A model generated the notes under the pieces. It saw only the letters and a program-made list of their open reading frames with translations, was not told the DNA's origin and searched no databases. The translations under genes were made by a program, and so were the position numbers. From the NCBI GenBank assembly GCA_029814805.1, contig CP122393.1, forward strand, positions 4,388,501 through 4,452,500: DNA of 64,000 nt, written 5' to 3'. Origin of the DNA: Geminicoccaceae bacterium SCSIO 64248. Its GTDB lineage: Bacteria; Pseudomonadota; Alphaproteobacteria; Geminicoccales; Geminicoccaceae. This document shows positions 47,301 to 56,178 of this stretch, in pieces (within the stretch, counting starts at the first letter, position 1; every line of letters begins with the position of its first letter).

Positions 47301-48873
47301 CGGTCTCGTTCCACCGGGCGAGCCGGTCCTGCTCGCCGCGCGACAGCATCGCGAGCCCTGCGATCGGCCGCTCCGGACCGGCTGCGACCGCTTCCGCAAG
47401 GGCGGTGAAATGCGTGGCAAGGGCCTGGACCGTTTCGGGCCGGAACAGGGCCGTTGCGTATTCGAAGCTGCCGGCCAGGCCTTCCCCGTCTTCCTGAAGG
47501 TCGAGGCTGAGGTCGTGCTTGGCGGTTCCGCTTTGCTGCGGCAGGCGCCTGAGCTCGACGCCGGGCAAGGCGACGCTGTCCCGCGGCTTCGGATCGAGCT
47601 GGAACTTGATTTGGAACACAGGGCTGACGCTCGGATCGCGATCCGGCTGCAGCGCCTCGACCAGCCGTTCGAAGGGCAGGTCCTGATGCTCGAACGCCTG
47701 CCAGAGGTGAGCCTGGACCCGCCTGAGATTCGTGCCGAAGCCGTCATGCGGCGTCAGACGCGAGCGGATCGGGAGCGGATTGACGAAGAGCCCGATCAGC
47801 CCCTCGGTCTCTCCCTGGCGGCGGTTTGCGACCGGCGTTCCGACGATCAGGTCCGAGCCCGCGCCGTGCCGGAAGAGCAGAACGTTGAAGAGCGTGAACA
47901 GGGCCGCGAACAGCGTCGCATCGTGCGCCTGAGCGACGCGGCGAAGCGCGGCGGTGGTCTCGGCACCGATCGCGAAGCGCAGATGCGCGCCCTTGTGGTC
48001 CCGAACCGGCGGCCGGACGAAATCGGTCGCAAGCTGCGTGACCGGAAGCGGGCCCCGAAGATCGTCCTTCCAGAAGGCCAACTGGCGCTCCAGCGCCGGG
48101 CCGCGAAGCCGCTCGCGCTGCCACAGGCTGAAATCGCCGTACTGGACCGGCAGCGGCGCCAGGTCCGGCGATTGCCCGGTGACCTCGGCCATGTAGAACG
48201 CCGCGAGATCAGAGGTCAGCACCTCGATCGACCAGCCGTCGGAGGCGATGTGGTGCATGGCGAACAGCAGCAGCGCCCGATCGTCCGCAATCTCCACGAC
48301 GGTCAGCCGCAAGGGTGGCTCGTTCGCGAGATCGAAGGGGCGCTGCGACGCCTCGGCGATCATCGCCTCGATCGCGCCGGCATCGGGCGGGCTCGCGCGG
48401 CGATCCTGCCGCGCGACCGGCATCCCGGCATCGGGCAGCACCGTCTGCCGCGCCTCGCCGTCGACCTCGCGAACGCGCGTGCGCAGGACGGCGTGGCGTG
48501 CCACCATCTGACGAAGCGCGGCCTCCAGGGCCGGGATATCCAGCCTGCCGCGCGCCTCGATGGCGAAGGCCAGGTGATGGAGCGTCGTGCCCGGCAGGAG
48601 TTGTTCGAGAAACCACAGCCGCTGCTGCGCGAAGGACAAGGGCGGTGCCGCGTCGCCGCGGGGCGTCAGCGTCGGCGCCGTCTCCGCCGCCGTCTCCGCT
48701 TGGCCGAGGAAGGCCAGGATATCGGACTTCCGAGCGCGAATGCTGTCGGTCACCTCCGACGTCAGGGCGGCTTCGGGCCCGGCGCAGCGCAGCCGGCCGC
48801 CTTCGACCCAAAGCCGAATGTCCAGACCGGACAGCTTCGCGAGAAAGCGTTCGATGGGAGCGGAGACGGACAT
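44299..48873 (-). CDS. NRPS termination module: docking-C-A-T-thioester reductase
   Basis: 1524 residues, first gene of the minus operon. Residues about 1-55 (ERFLAKLSGLDIRLWVEGGRL... ARKSDILAFL) resemble a TubC-type N-terminal docking domain. C domain (about 70-510) has HHIASDGWS. A domain has TSGSTGRPKG, FDASIPE, HVTMTPSAL, LVGGEAP and NAYGPTETTVN, code D-A-P-T-L-G-A-V-N(K), which I cannot assign; the DAxT start often occurs with aromatic or hydrophobic substrates. T has FFALGGHSLLATR (near 1100). The C-terminal domain (about 1150-1500) is a Lys2/MxcG-like reductase: LLTGASGFIGGYLV (NAD(P)H site) and YNRTKWVAE (YxxxK). It would release the chain as an aldehyde or alcohol, so this protein acts last despite being encoded first. 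Confidence 0.92.
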   Translation of the reverse strand: MSVSAPIERFLAKLSGLDIRLWVEGGRLRCAGPEAALTSEVTDSIRARKSDILAFLGQAETAAETAPTLTPRGDAAPPLSFAQQRLWFLEQLLPGTTLHHLAFAIEARGRLDIPALEAALRQMVARHAVLRTRVREVDGEARQTVLPDAGMPVARQDRRASPPDAGAIEAMIAEASQRPFDLANEPPLRLTVVEIADDRALLLFAMHHIASDGWSIEVLTSDLAAFYMAEVTGQSPDLAPLPVQYGDFSLWQRERLRGPALERQLAFWKDDLRGPLPVTQLATDFVRPPVRDHKGAHLRFAIGAETTAALRRVAQAHDATLFAALFTLFNVLLFRHGAGSDLIVGTPVANRRQGETEGLIGLFVNPLPIRSRLTPHDGFGTNLRRVQAHLWQAFEHQDLPFERLVEALQPDRDPSVSPVFQIKFQLDPKPRDSVALPGVELRRLPQQSGTAKHDLSLDLQEDGEGLAGSFEYATALFRPETVQALATHFTALAEAVAAGPERPIAGLAMLSRGEQDRLARWNETGRAFDRKALFHQLVEAHASRTPDALALVCDGHPTVPSQTYAELNRRANQLAHELRARGVGPETVVGIALERGPDMIAAWLAVLKAGGAYLPLDLAYPPERLAYMLRDAGAALVLSHSTADLPQDAPERMDLDRSWPDTAPTDDPACITGPDHLAYVIYTSGSTGRPKGVLVPHGGVINLTLDKIRACDVRPGDRVLQFFSFSFDASIPELVMSLGAGAGLVLASAADLMPGPGLARLLRRQAVTHVTMTPSALQSLPAGDYPDLRMTLVGGEAPTTELIERWSRATTFINAYGPTETTVNASMVPCGGEGAAEPVLRPAANKQLHVLDDSLEALPIGVPGELYIGGVGLARGYHGRPDLTAAHFLPDPFAPAGVAGVLYRTGDRACRLSDGSIHLLGRVDHQVKIRGYRIELGEVEFALLSHPDIASAVVTARDGVGGKRLVAYAVPRAADRASDAAMQTHLRERLPRFMVPDAVVWLDALPLTVNGKVDMQALPEPESGAARSGRLPSTPTEITLAQLFQDVLEQREVYAEDDFFALGGHSLLATRLVATVLDRLSVEISVLDLFNGPTVAALAARIDARRGGAAAREITGSGDDGWRRDIVLASDIRPSGPVMPVTAPRRVLLTGASGFIGGYLVRELTRDPGTELVCLVRGEDGQDRLRRGLAAHGLWNDTLGARLRTVQGDLTEPRLGLAPEVYDELAAAVDLVFHNGSEVHHLVPYERLRAANVIGTSEILRLACAGPGRPVHYVSTLTVLPPAPLPDRPRFFEDDDIAAYPPPISGYNRTKWVAEQLVAEAGRRGLPVTVYRPGPVSGDTRTGAFNEADVLCRLLQGCFRSGMAPRGSINLDLMPVDHLARVLVHLSRRSDNAGRTYHLIHPRPVDSDVLFDACSEEGWPLRRVSHREWRRTLMAIAGNDPAHPLYPLIALFPPRDDPEEEVVDAGELPFDCRVALAALADAPFQTPPLDRALFRIYVRALARSETVSDTGTALPAMHEEGLAS

Positions 48874-49240
48874 CAGTTGATCGAATCAAACGTCGAATGC
48901 GGGTGAGCGGAAAGCCGTGTTCCGGACGCAGCGCATCGTTCCGCCGTTCCGGGGCGCAGCCGCGCTGTATGCGGGGCAAAGGGCATCTTGCGGCCCATCC
49001 CAGCGCGCGTTTGCATCGCTAGACCTTCTCTTCCGCTCGAGGGCGGGGAAGGAATGCCGCAGATCGTAGTAGTAGACAAGATAATTTCGCGAATTTAGAA
49101 GATTAGAAGAGGCAAGGTTCAGGTTTGATTCTGCGGATACGTTGATCGATTCTAATATTTTATCATTCTAAATACAGATTTAGCGGTCATGGTATAATAA
49201 CCTTGAGGTTGCTCCATTAATCGATCTATCAGATGCCGCG
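48874..49240. other. Divergent promoter region between the two NRPS/PKS operons
   Basis: 367 bases between the start of the reductase-terminated NRPS (-) and the FAAL gene (+). The right half (about 49070-49240) is very AT-rich. It contains a perfect TATAAT at 49193-49198 on the plus strand, 43 bases ahead of the FAAL start, but no good -35 hexamer at the standard distance. No Fur-like sequence above background and no small gene were seen. Confidence 0.55.
49193..49198 (+). promoter_or_regulatory. Candidate -10 element for the FAAL operon
   Basis: Exact TATAAT within GGTATAATAACC, 43 bases upstream of the FAAL start codon. No recognisable TTGACA-like -35 at 16-18 bases upstream, so an activator or alternative sigma factor may be involved, or the match may be chance in an AT-rich stretch. 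Confidence 0.3.
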
Positions 49241-51529
49241 ATGGCGGCTTTCGCAAGATCGGGACTGACGGAGCTGATGACTGCGACCTCCGAGTCGGAA
49301 TTTGTGTCTATCCTGGATGTCCTGGAGCGACGTGCCTTCGGAGACCAGGCGGACGCGATGCACTTCGTCCACGACGACGCGGCGCCGGTCGAGGAGTCGG
49401 CCTGTGATAGCTGGACTTGGCGAGAGCTTCGCGACCGCGCGCGCGGCGTTGCGGCGGAACTGACGGACGCGGGTGTCGAGTCGGGCTCGCGGGTGCTTCT
49501 CGTGTATCCAGCGGGGCTGGGGTTCGTGGCCTCCTTCTACGGATGCCTCTACGCGGGCGCGGTACCCGTTCCGGTGCCCGCGCCGCGCCGCAAGGACGGC
49601 CTCGATCGCTGGCGGCACATCGCGCGCAACGCCGGGATCAGCGGTGTTCTCGCATCGGCGGACCTCGTCGCGATCCTGAGGCCGCTGCTCGAAGGGCTGG
49701 ACGGGGGCTTTTGCCTGGCGCTCGATCCGGCCGATGCGTCGCGTCCGTACGTGGCGGGAGACCATGGGGGAGCGCCCCGCTTCACACCGTCGCAGGTCGC
49801 CTTCCTGCAGTACACGTCGGGCTCCACGAGCGAGCCGAAGGGCGTCATGGTCACGCATGGCGCCATGATGGCCAATCTCGGGCAGATCAGTCGCGGGTTC
49901 GATCTGTCGCCGTCCCGCCGAATGGTGAGCTGGCTGCCGCACTATCACGACATGGGGCTGATCGGCTGCATCCTCTCGCCGCTGTATGACGGCTATCCCG
50001 TCAGCCTGATGGCGCCGGCGTCGTTCCTGCGCCGCCCGCTGCGCTGGCTGGCGCTGGCCAGCATGCGCCGGGCGACCATCTATGGCGGGCCGAATTTCGC
50101 CTTCGAGCATTGCGTGCGGCGTTCCACGCCCGAGATGCGGGCGGGTCTCGATCTGTCCGCCACGCGGCTGGCGTTCACGGGCGCGGAGATCATCCGCCCG
50201 GAAACCCTGGCGCGCTTCCACGACGCGTTCGCGGCGCACGGCTTTCGCTGGGAGTTCTTTCACGCCTGCTACGGCATGGCGGAAGCCACACTCTATGTTA
50301 GCAGCAATCCGCCCTCCTATTCGCCCGTCTCGCTGTCGGTCAGCCGGGACGAATTGCGCCGAGGGCGAGCGAGGGACGTTCGCCTGAGCGCGGGCGACGT
50401 CCGCGATCCGTCCCGGATCGAGCTCGCGAGCTGCGGCCGCGCCGCCGGCGGCGTGGCGCTGGCGATCGTCGATCCGGCAACGTTGGAGCGGCAGGGCGAC
50501 GGCGAGGTCGGCGAGATCTGGATCGCCGGGCCGAACGTCGCGCCGGGCTACTGGGGACAGCCGGAGACGAGCGCCGAGGCCTTCGGCTTCGAGCTGGGCG
50601 GCCAGGGCGGATGGTTCCGGAGCGGCGATCTCGGCTTTCGCCATGACGGCCAGCTCTACGTCACCGGCCGTCGCAAGGACGTCATCATCATCCGTGGCGA
50701 CAATCACTATCCCCAGGATATCGAGGCGACCGCGGCCGAGGCCCATCCCGCGCTCGCCGGAGGCGGCGCCGGCGCGTTCGCCGTCGAGATCGCGGGCGAG
50801 GAACGGCTGGGCATCCTCTGCGAGGTGTCGCGCGAGGCCATGCGCAAGCTCGACGCGGAGGGCGTGATGAAGGCTCTGAGGGCCGCCATCGCCTGGAACC
50901 ATGACGTCAAGCTGGCCGTCGCGGCGCTGGTCGGGCCGGGCCGGCTTCCGCGCACGCCGAGCGGCAAGGTGAGGCGCTTCGCGTGCCGCGACGGCACGAT
51001 GGCGGGCACGATGGAGCTTGTCGCGCGCTGGGACGCTCGGATCGAGGACGACGTTCATTCCGGGGGCGGCTGGATGGACCGGCTCCAGGCCGAGCCACCG
51101 GCGCGACGCGAGGGCGTGCTCCGCCGCCTCTTGCAGCAGGAGCTCGCGGTGCTGGCGTCGATGCCCGAAGGCCGGCTGCCGCCGACCGACGAGGGCTTTT
51201 TCGACCTCGGCCTGGACTCCCTGGCGACGGTCGATTTCGCCGCGACGCTCGAGGACGAGCTCGGGGTCAACCTCACGCCGGCTCTCCTGTTCGAGCATCC
51301 GACGATCGCCGCGCTCGCCACGCATCTGGCGGCCGGTCTTGCCGGCGACCCCGCGGAAGCCGGTCCGAGCGTCGCCGCGGCCGGGGCGGAGCGCACGCAC
51401 GACGCCGTGGCATCGGAGATGAGCGCGGAGATCGCCGCGATCGAGGCGCTGCTGCGCGCCGAACGCGATCTCGTCCCGCCAGTCCGCAGCGATGGTCCGT
51501 CACGACACGCCGATGGAGATGGACGATGA
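49241..51529 (+). CDS. Fatty acyl-AMP ligase fused to an acyl carrier protein (FAAL-ACP), lipid starter
   Basis: 762 residues. The ANL-type ligase region (about 1-600) has the AMP-binding loop YTSGSTSEPKGVM, SWLPHYHDMGLIGCIL (typical of FAALs), YGGPNFAFEHCVRR, ACYGMAEATLYVS and the C-terminal hinge TGRRKDVIIIRGDNHYPQDIE. A carrier domain follows (about 645-715) with FFDLGLDSLATVDF, the Ser being the phosphopantetheine site. FAALs activate a free fatty acid as acyl-AMP and load it directly onto a carrier, bypassing CoA, so this protein probably starts the assembly line with a lipid. ATG 49241 is taken as the start; an ATG at 49277 preceded by GGAG at short spacing is an alternative. The stop overlaps the PKS start (ATGA). 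Confidence 0.92.
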   Translation: MAAFARSGLTELMTATSESEFVSILDVLERRAFGDQADAMHFVHDDAAPVEESACDSWTWRELRDRARGVAAELTDAGVESGSRVLLVYPAGLGFVASFYGCLYAGAVPVPVPAPRRKDGLDRWRHIARNAGISGVLASADLVAILRPLLEGLDGGFCLALDPADASRPYVAGDHGGAPRFTPSQVAFLQYTSGSTSEPKGVMVTHGAMMANLGQISRGFDLSPSRRMVSWLPHYHDMGLIGCILSPLYDGYPVSLMAPASFLRRPLRWLALASMRRATIYGGPNFAFEHCVRRSTPEMRAGLDLSATRLAFTGAEIIRPETLARFHDAFAAHGFRWEFFHACYGMAEATLYVSSNPPSYSPVSLSVSRDELRRGRARDVRLSAGDVRDPSRIELASCGRAAGGVALAIVDPATLERQGDGEVGEIWIAGPNVAPGYWGQPETSAEAFGFELGGQGGWFRSGDLGFRHDGQLYVTGRRKDVIIIRGDNHYPQDIEATAAEAHPALAGGGAGAFAVEIAGEERLGILCEVSREAMRKLDAEGVMKALRAAIAWNHDVKLAVAALVGPGRLPRTPSGKVRRFACRDGTMAGTMELVARWDARIEDDVHSGGGWMDRLQAEPPARREGVLRRLLQQELAVLASMPEGRLPPTDEGFFDLGLDSLATVDFAATLEDELGVNLTPALLFEHPTIAALATHLAAGLAGDPAEAGPSVAAAGAERTHDAVASEMSAEIAAIEALLRAERDLVPPVRSDGPSRHADGDGR

Positions 51530-54500
51530 CGCACGCCGGGGAGGGCAGTGCCGCCTGGGACCAGGAGGCAGCGCTCGTTGCGTTGCGCGACGCGCGTCGT
51601 CTCGTCGAGCGCTTCCGGAAGGAGCGCGACGAACGTGTCGCTGTCGTGGGCATGGCGGGCCGCTTTCCAGGAGCCGACGACATCGAGCGGTTCTGGGCGA
51701 TGCTCGACGAGGGGCGCAGCGGCCTGTGTACCGTCGAGGCGGATGCGCTCGAGGCGGCCGGCGTGCCCCCTGAGCAGGCGGAGCGGTCCGACTACGTCCG
51801 TGTCTGGGGCGGGTTCGAGGATCCGAGCGGCTTCGATGCCGCGTTCTTCGGCTACAGCCCGCGCGAGGCCGAACTGCTCGATCCGCAGCAGCGCGTGTTC
51901 CTCGAATGCGCCTGGAGCGCCTTGGAGCATGCGGGCTACGACAGCCGCCGCTATGGCGGACGGGTCGGCGTCTATGCCGGCGGCGCGCTCACCAGCTATC
52001 TCGCCCATGTTCACGGCCACCGCGCGCTGCGCGAGACCACCGACCCCGTACAGATCGCGATGGGCCAGGCCAACGGCCTCGTTCCGGCGCGCGTGTCCTA
52101 TCACCTGGACCTGAACGGACCGAGCTGCGGCGTGCAGACCACCTGCTCGACTTCGCTCGTCGCCGTCCATATGGCCGCTCGCAGCCTTCTCGCCCGGGAA
52201 TGCGACATGGCGCTGGCCGGCGCCGCCGCCGTCGGACAGGCGCGTCCTGCCGGCTACATCCACCAGCGCGAGGGGATCCTGTCGCCGGACGGGCTGTGCC
52301 GCCCGTTCGACGCGGATGCGCAGGGGACCGTGTTCGGCAATGGCGTCGGCGCGGTCGTTCTCAAGCGCCTGAGCGACGCGATCGACGACGGCGACACGAT
52401 CTACGGCGTGATCCTGGGATCGGCGGTCGGCAATGACGGCGCGGGCAAGGTCGGCCTGACGGCCCCAGGCGTGGGCGGCCAGGCGGAGACGTTGAAAGCG
52501 GCTCTGGAGGCCGCGCGCGTCGACCCCGCCAGCATCGACTATGTCGAGGGGCACGGCACCGGAACCGCGCTGGGCGATCCGATCGAGATCGCGGCACTCA
52601 ACCGCGCCTACGGCCCGGCCTTTCGCGCGACCGGCGGCGCATGCGCGCTCAGCTCGGTGAAGGGCAATGTCGGCCATCTCGACGCCGCCGCGGGCGTTGC
52701 CGGCCTGATCAAGGTCCTGCTGGCGCTCCGTCACGGCCGGCTGCCGGCGACCTTGAACTTCCGTGCGGCCAATCCCGCCTGCGACTTTGCCGGCGGGCCG
52801 TTCCACGTGCTCGACCGGCCGCAGGCCTGGGCGGCCAAGCCGGACAGGCCCCGGCGCGCGGCCGTGAGCTCGTTCGGGATCGGCGGCACCAACGCGCATG
52901 TGATCCTGGAGGAGACGCCCGCGGCCGCGCCTCGAGCGGACGACGCCGGCCCGCATCTCGTGCCGCTCTCCGCGCGCACGCCCGAGGCGCTGGACCGCCT
53001 TGGGGAGAGGCTGGGCAGCGCGCTGGAGCGGTCGTCCGCGCCTCTTGCCGACGTGGCCTACACGCTGCAGGTCGGAAGGCGGCCGATGGCGGAGCGGCGC
53101 GTCGCCCTTTGCCGGGACAAGGCCGAGGCTGTTGCGTCGCTGCGCTCGGGCGAGGGGACGGACGTGGCGTCCGGCCGGGCGTCCGACGGCGAGCCGACGC
53201 TGATGTTCCTGTTTTCCGGGCAGGGCTCCCAGCACGCCGGCATGGCGCGGGGACTGTACGAGCGCGAGCCGGCGTTCCGCGAGGCATTCGACGCCTGCGC
53301 GAACGGCGTTTCCGACGGGATGGACCTTCGGGCGGTGCTCTGGGGCGAGGCGGGTCGCGCCGGTGCCCTCGATCGTACCGAGAACGCCCAGCCCGCCTTG
53401 TTCGCCGTCGAGTACGCCCTCGCCTCCATGTGGCTAAGTCGGGGCGTGCGTCCGCAGGCTGCCCTCGGTCACAGCATCGGCGAGTATGTCGCCGCCTGCC
53501 TCGCCGGGGTCTTCTCGGTCGAGGATGCGATGACGGTGGTCTGCGCGCGCGGCCGACTTATGCAGAGCTGCGAGCCCGGTGCGATGCTCTCGGCGATGCT
53601 GTCGGAAGCGGAGGCACGGGCGGCGGCGTCCGACGGGATCGAGATCGCCGCGGTCAACGGTCCGCGCGCGTCGGTCCTGGCCGGTCCGGTCGAGGCCGTC
53701 CAGGCGCTCGCCGAGCGGCTCGAGCGCAGCGGCATTGGCTGCCGCATGCTGAAGACGTCCCACGCCTTCCATACCGCGATGATGGAGCCCGCCCTGGCGG
53801 CCTTCGCCGAGGTGCTGGGCAGCGTGACCCTCCGCGCGCCGACGCTCGGCATCGTCTCCAACGTCACCGGCGACTGGCTCACGCCGGCCCAGGCCACCGA
53901 CCCCGCCTACTGGGTCCGTCATCTGCGCGAGACGGTCCGCTTCGGCGATGGCCTCGCCCGCCTGATCGACGTCGCCGACCCGCTCCTGCTCGAGCTCGGG
54001 CCGGGCTCGACCTTGACCCGTCTCGCACGCCAGCAGCTTCCCGAGGGCGGGGTCGCCATCGCCTCCCTGCCGGAGCCCGGCAGCGATCGCGACGCCGCGG
54101 ATCACGCGCTGATGACCCTCGGCCGCCTTTGGGTCGCCGGTCTCGACGTGGACTGGCACAGGCTGCATCCCGCCGGCACGCGCCGTCGCGTCGGCCTGCC
54201 ATCCTACCCGTTCGAGCGCCAGTCCTATTGGATCGGACCGGCGGCGGACGTCGAGGTCGAAGCCGAGCCGTCCGAACGGAGCGCCGATCCCGCCGAATGG
54301 TTCCATCAGCCGGTCTGGGAACGCCGGCCGCTTTCCGGTGCCGGAACCTTCGGCCGGTGGCTCGTGCTCGGGCAAAAAGCGCTCCAGCCTGCGCTCGGCG
54401 GCTTGCCGGCCGGCGCGGACGTCGTCTGGGTCGAGGCTGGCGAGACGTTCGCCGGCGAGGACGGGCGCTACGTGATCGACCCGCTTCGCGATGAGCATTA

Positions 54501-56136
54501 CCGGATGCTTCTCGACCACCTGGCGACAGAGGGATGGCGGCCGGACCAGATCGTGCTCGGCTTCGGTCTCGAAGCCGGCGCGCGCCGATGGCTGGCGTTC
54601 GAGAGCGCCCTGGCGCTCGGCCGCGCGCTCGCCGCGTTGCCCGACCGTCCGCCGCTGCTCAGCCTTGTCGGCCGCGGCACGCAACTGGTGACGGGATCCG
54701 AGACGCTCGATCCCGACGCCGCGATGGTGCTCGGCCTGGCGCATGTCCTGCCGCAGGAGCTTCGGAGCGTCGCGTGCCGCACGGTCGACCTCGCGCCCGA
54801 CGAGGTCGCGGCGGGCATCCGGGTTCACGGGCTGGCCGATACGCTGGCGCTGCCCTGGGACGCGGCCACGACCGCGATCGCCCTGCGTGGCGGCTTCGGC
54901 TGGGCTCAGTCCTACGTACGTTCGCCCCTGCCGGAGCCGGCCGACCTGCCGGTCTTGCGCCGTGGCGCCGCCTATCTCGTCGCCGGCGATCTCACGGACG
55001 GGCTGGGGCTCGGCTATGCCCGCACGCTGATCCGTGAGCTGGACGCACGCGTACTCCTGGCCGGGCGTGCCGACATGCCGCCCGTCGACGAGTGGGATCG
55101 CTGGCTGGTCTCGCACGGGCCGAACCACGAGGTCAGCCAGCTGATCCGGGAACTGCGGAGCCTGGGCGAGGCGGGCCGGGACTACGTCCTCCATAGCGGC
55201 GATCCCGCCGATCCCGAGTGGCTCGATGAGGCGCTGAGCGACGGCGAGGCGAAGCTCGGTCCGATCCACGGCGTGTTCCACACCGCCGCCATGGGGCATC
55301 ACTACCACTGCCCGCTGGCGGACGCGACGTTCGAGCGCCACCGCGACCTGTTCACCGTGAAGAACGGCGGCGTCGAGAGCCTGGAGCGGGCTCTCGCGGG
55401 TCGGAGCCCGGCCTTCGTCCTCCTTCAGGCGTCCTTGTCCACGCTTGTCGGCGGCGCGGGCTTCGCGGCCTACGCCGCGGCGAACAGCTTCCTCGACGCC
55501 TTTGCCCTGTCGCGTCGCGATCGCGACCGGCCTGTGTGGCAGGCGATCGACTGGGACGCCTGCCAGACCTACGCCACGCCGACCGGCGGCGGGGTCGGCG
55601 CGCTGCTCGCGAACGCGTTCACGCCCAACGAGGTCTGGCGGGCGACCCGTGCGGTTCTCGCGAGGCCCGGCCTCGGCCGGGTCGCGGTGACGGCGGAGGA
55701 TCCCGCACGGCGTTTCGCCAAGGCGATGCAGCCGGAGGCGGGACAGGGCGGGTCCGTCCAGGCTGTCAGCCAAGACGGGCGGCCGTCTGGCCTCGGGGTC
55801 TATGTCGCGCCGCGCGATCGCTACGAAGAGGCGGTCGCCGGCGCGATGGGCGATCTGCTCGGCATCGCGAAGGTCGGCGCTACCGACAATTTCTTCGAGC
55901 TGGGCGGGCACTCCCTGCTGGCGATCCAGGTCATCACCCGCCTGCGCCGCGAGTTCGACATCGAACTGCCCATGCGCGCGCTGCTGTTCGAGACGCCGAC
56001 CGTGGAAGGCATCGGCCGTGTCATCCGCGAGGCCGTTGCGAGCGCGGAAGCCGAACGGGAGTCCGTGCTCGCGCTTTTGGACGAGGATCTCGATGCGAAG
56101 ACGTCCGATGGTTCCGTTGCCCGCGAAGACGCCTGA
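51526..56136 (+). CDS. Type I polyketide synthase module KS-AT-KR-ACP (first PKS)
   Basis: 1536 residues from ATG 51526 (GGAG 8 bases upstream; the frame continues upstream without a plausible protein). A short coiled region precedes the KS, whose catalytic residues are in QTTCSTS (Cys207), EGHGTGT (His343) and KGNVGH (His384). AT has GHSIGEYVAA and SHAFHTAMM, a malonyl-type signature. The KR region (about 1125-1345) keeps candidate catalytic Lys, Ser, Tyr and Asn (FTVKNGG, LQASLST, AAYAAANSF) but has AGDLTDGLG where an NADPH loop TGGxGGLG is expected, so reductase activity is doubtful. ACP has FFELGGHSLLAIQ near 1465. It should extend the FAAL-loaded fatty acid by one malonate. The monooxygenase gene follows directly. 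Confidence 0.92.
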   Translation: MTHAGEGSAAWDQEAALVALRDARRLVERFRKERDERVAVVGMAGRFPGADDIERFWAMLDEGRSGLCTVEADALEAAGVPPEQAERSDYVRVWGGFEDPSGFDAAFFGYSPREAELLDPQQRVFLECAWSALEHAGYDSRRYGGRVGVYAGGALTSYLAHVHGHRALRETTDPVQIAMGQANGLVPARVSYHLDLNGPSCGVQTTCSTSLVAVHMAARSLLARECDMALAGAAAVGQARPAGYIHQREGILSPDGLCRPFDADAQGTVFGNGVGAVVLKRLSDAIDDGDTIYGVILGSAVGNDGAGKVGLTAPGVGGQAETLKAALEAARVDPASIDYVEGHGTGTALGDPIEIAALNRAYGPAFRATGGACALSSVKGNVGHLDAAAGVAGLIKVLLALRHGRLPATLNFRAANPACDFAGGPFHVLDRPQAWAAKPDRPRRAAVSSFGIGGTNAHVILEETPAAAPRADDAGPHLVPLSARTPEALDRLGERLGSALERSSAPLADVAYTLQVGRRPMAERRVALCRDKAEAVASLRSGEGTDVASGRASDGEPTLMFLFSGQGSQHAGMARGLYEREPAFREAFDACANGVSDGMDLRAVLWGEAGRAGALDRTENAQPALFAVEYALASMWLSRGVRPQAALGHSIGEYVAACLAGVFSVEDAMTVVCARGRLMQSCEPGAMLSAMLSEAEARAAASDGIEIAAVNGPRASVLAGPVEAVQALAERLERSGIGCRMLKTSHAFHTAMMEPALAAFAEVLGSVTLRAPTLGIVSNVTGDWLTPAQATDPAYWVRHLRETVRFGDGLARLIDVADPLLLELGPGSTLTRLARQQLPEGGVAIASLPEPGSDRDAADHALMTLGRLWVAGLDVDWHRLHPAGTRRRVGLPSYPFERQSYWIGPAADVEVEAEPSERSADPAEWFHQPVWERRPLSGAGTFGRWLVLGQKALQPALGGLPAGADVVWVEAGETFAGEDGRYVIDPLRDEHYRMLLDHLATEGWRPDQIVLGFGLEAGARRWLAFESALALGRALAALPDRPPLLSLVGRGTQLVTGSETLDPDAAMVLGLAHVLPQELRSVACRTVDLAPDEVAAGIRVHGLADTLALPWDAATTAIALRGGFGWAQSYVRSPLPEPADLPVLRRGAAYLVAGDLTDGLGLGYARTLIRELDARVLLAGRADMPPVDEWDRWLVSHGPNHEVSQLIRELRSLGEAGRDYVLHSGDPADPEWLDEALSDGEAKLGPIHGVFHTAAMGHHYHCPLADATFERHRDLFTVKNGGVESLERALAGRSPAFVLLQASLSTLVGGAGFAAYAAANSFLDAFALSRRDRDRPVWQAIDWDACQTYATPTGGGVGALLANAFTPNEVWRATRAVLARPGLGRVAVTAEDPARRFAKAMQPEAGQGGSVQAVSQDGRPSGLGVYVAPRDRYEEAVAGAMGDLLGIAKVGATDNFFELGGHSLLAIQVITRLRREFDIELPMRALLFETPTVEGIGRVIREAVASAEAERESVLALLDEDLDAKTSDGSVAREDA

Positions 56137-56178
56137 GCGGTTCTTTCCACGCAATTGCCGGCCGACCGGAGCTGCCCT

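Noticed and set aside
49140-49180. Fur-like appearance of the AT-rich sequence upstream of the FAAL gene
   Set aside because: The best alignment I could make matches only about 9 of 19 consensus positions, which is not above expectation for AT-rich DNA.
50983-51525. N-terminal extension of the first PKS by 181 codons
   Set aside because: It overlaps the carrier domain of the FAAL-ACP in another frame and is Arg/Gly-rich. The ATG at 51526 has a GGAG at good spacing and forms the ATGA overlap with the FAAL stop.
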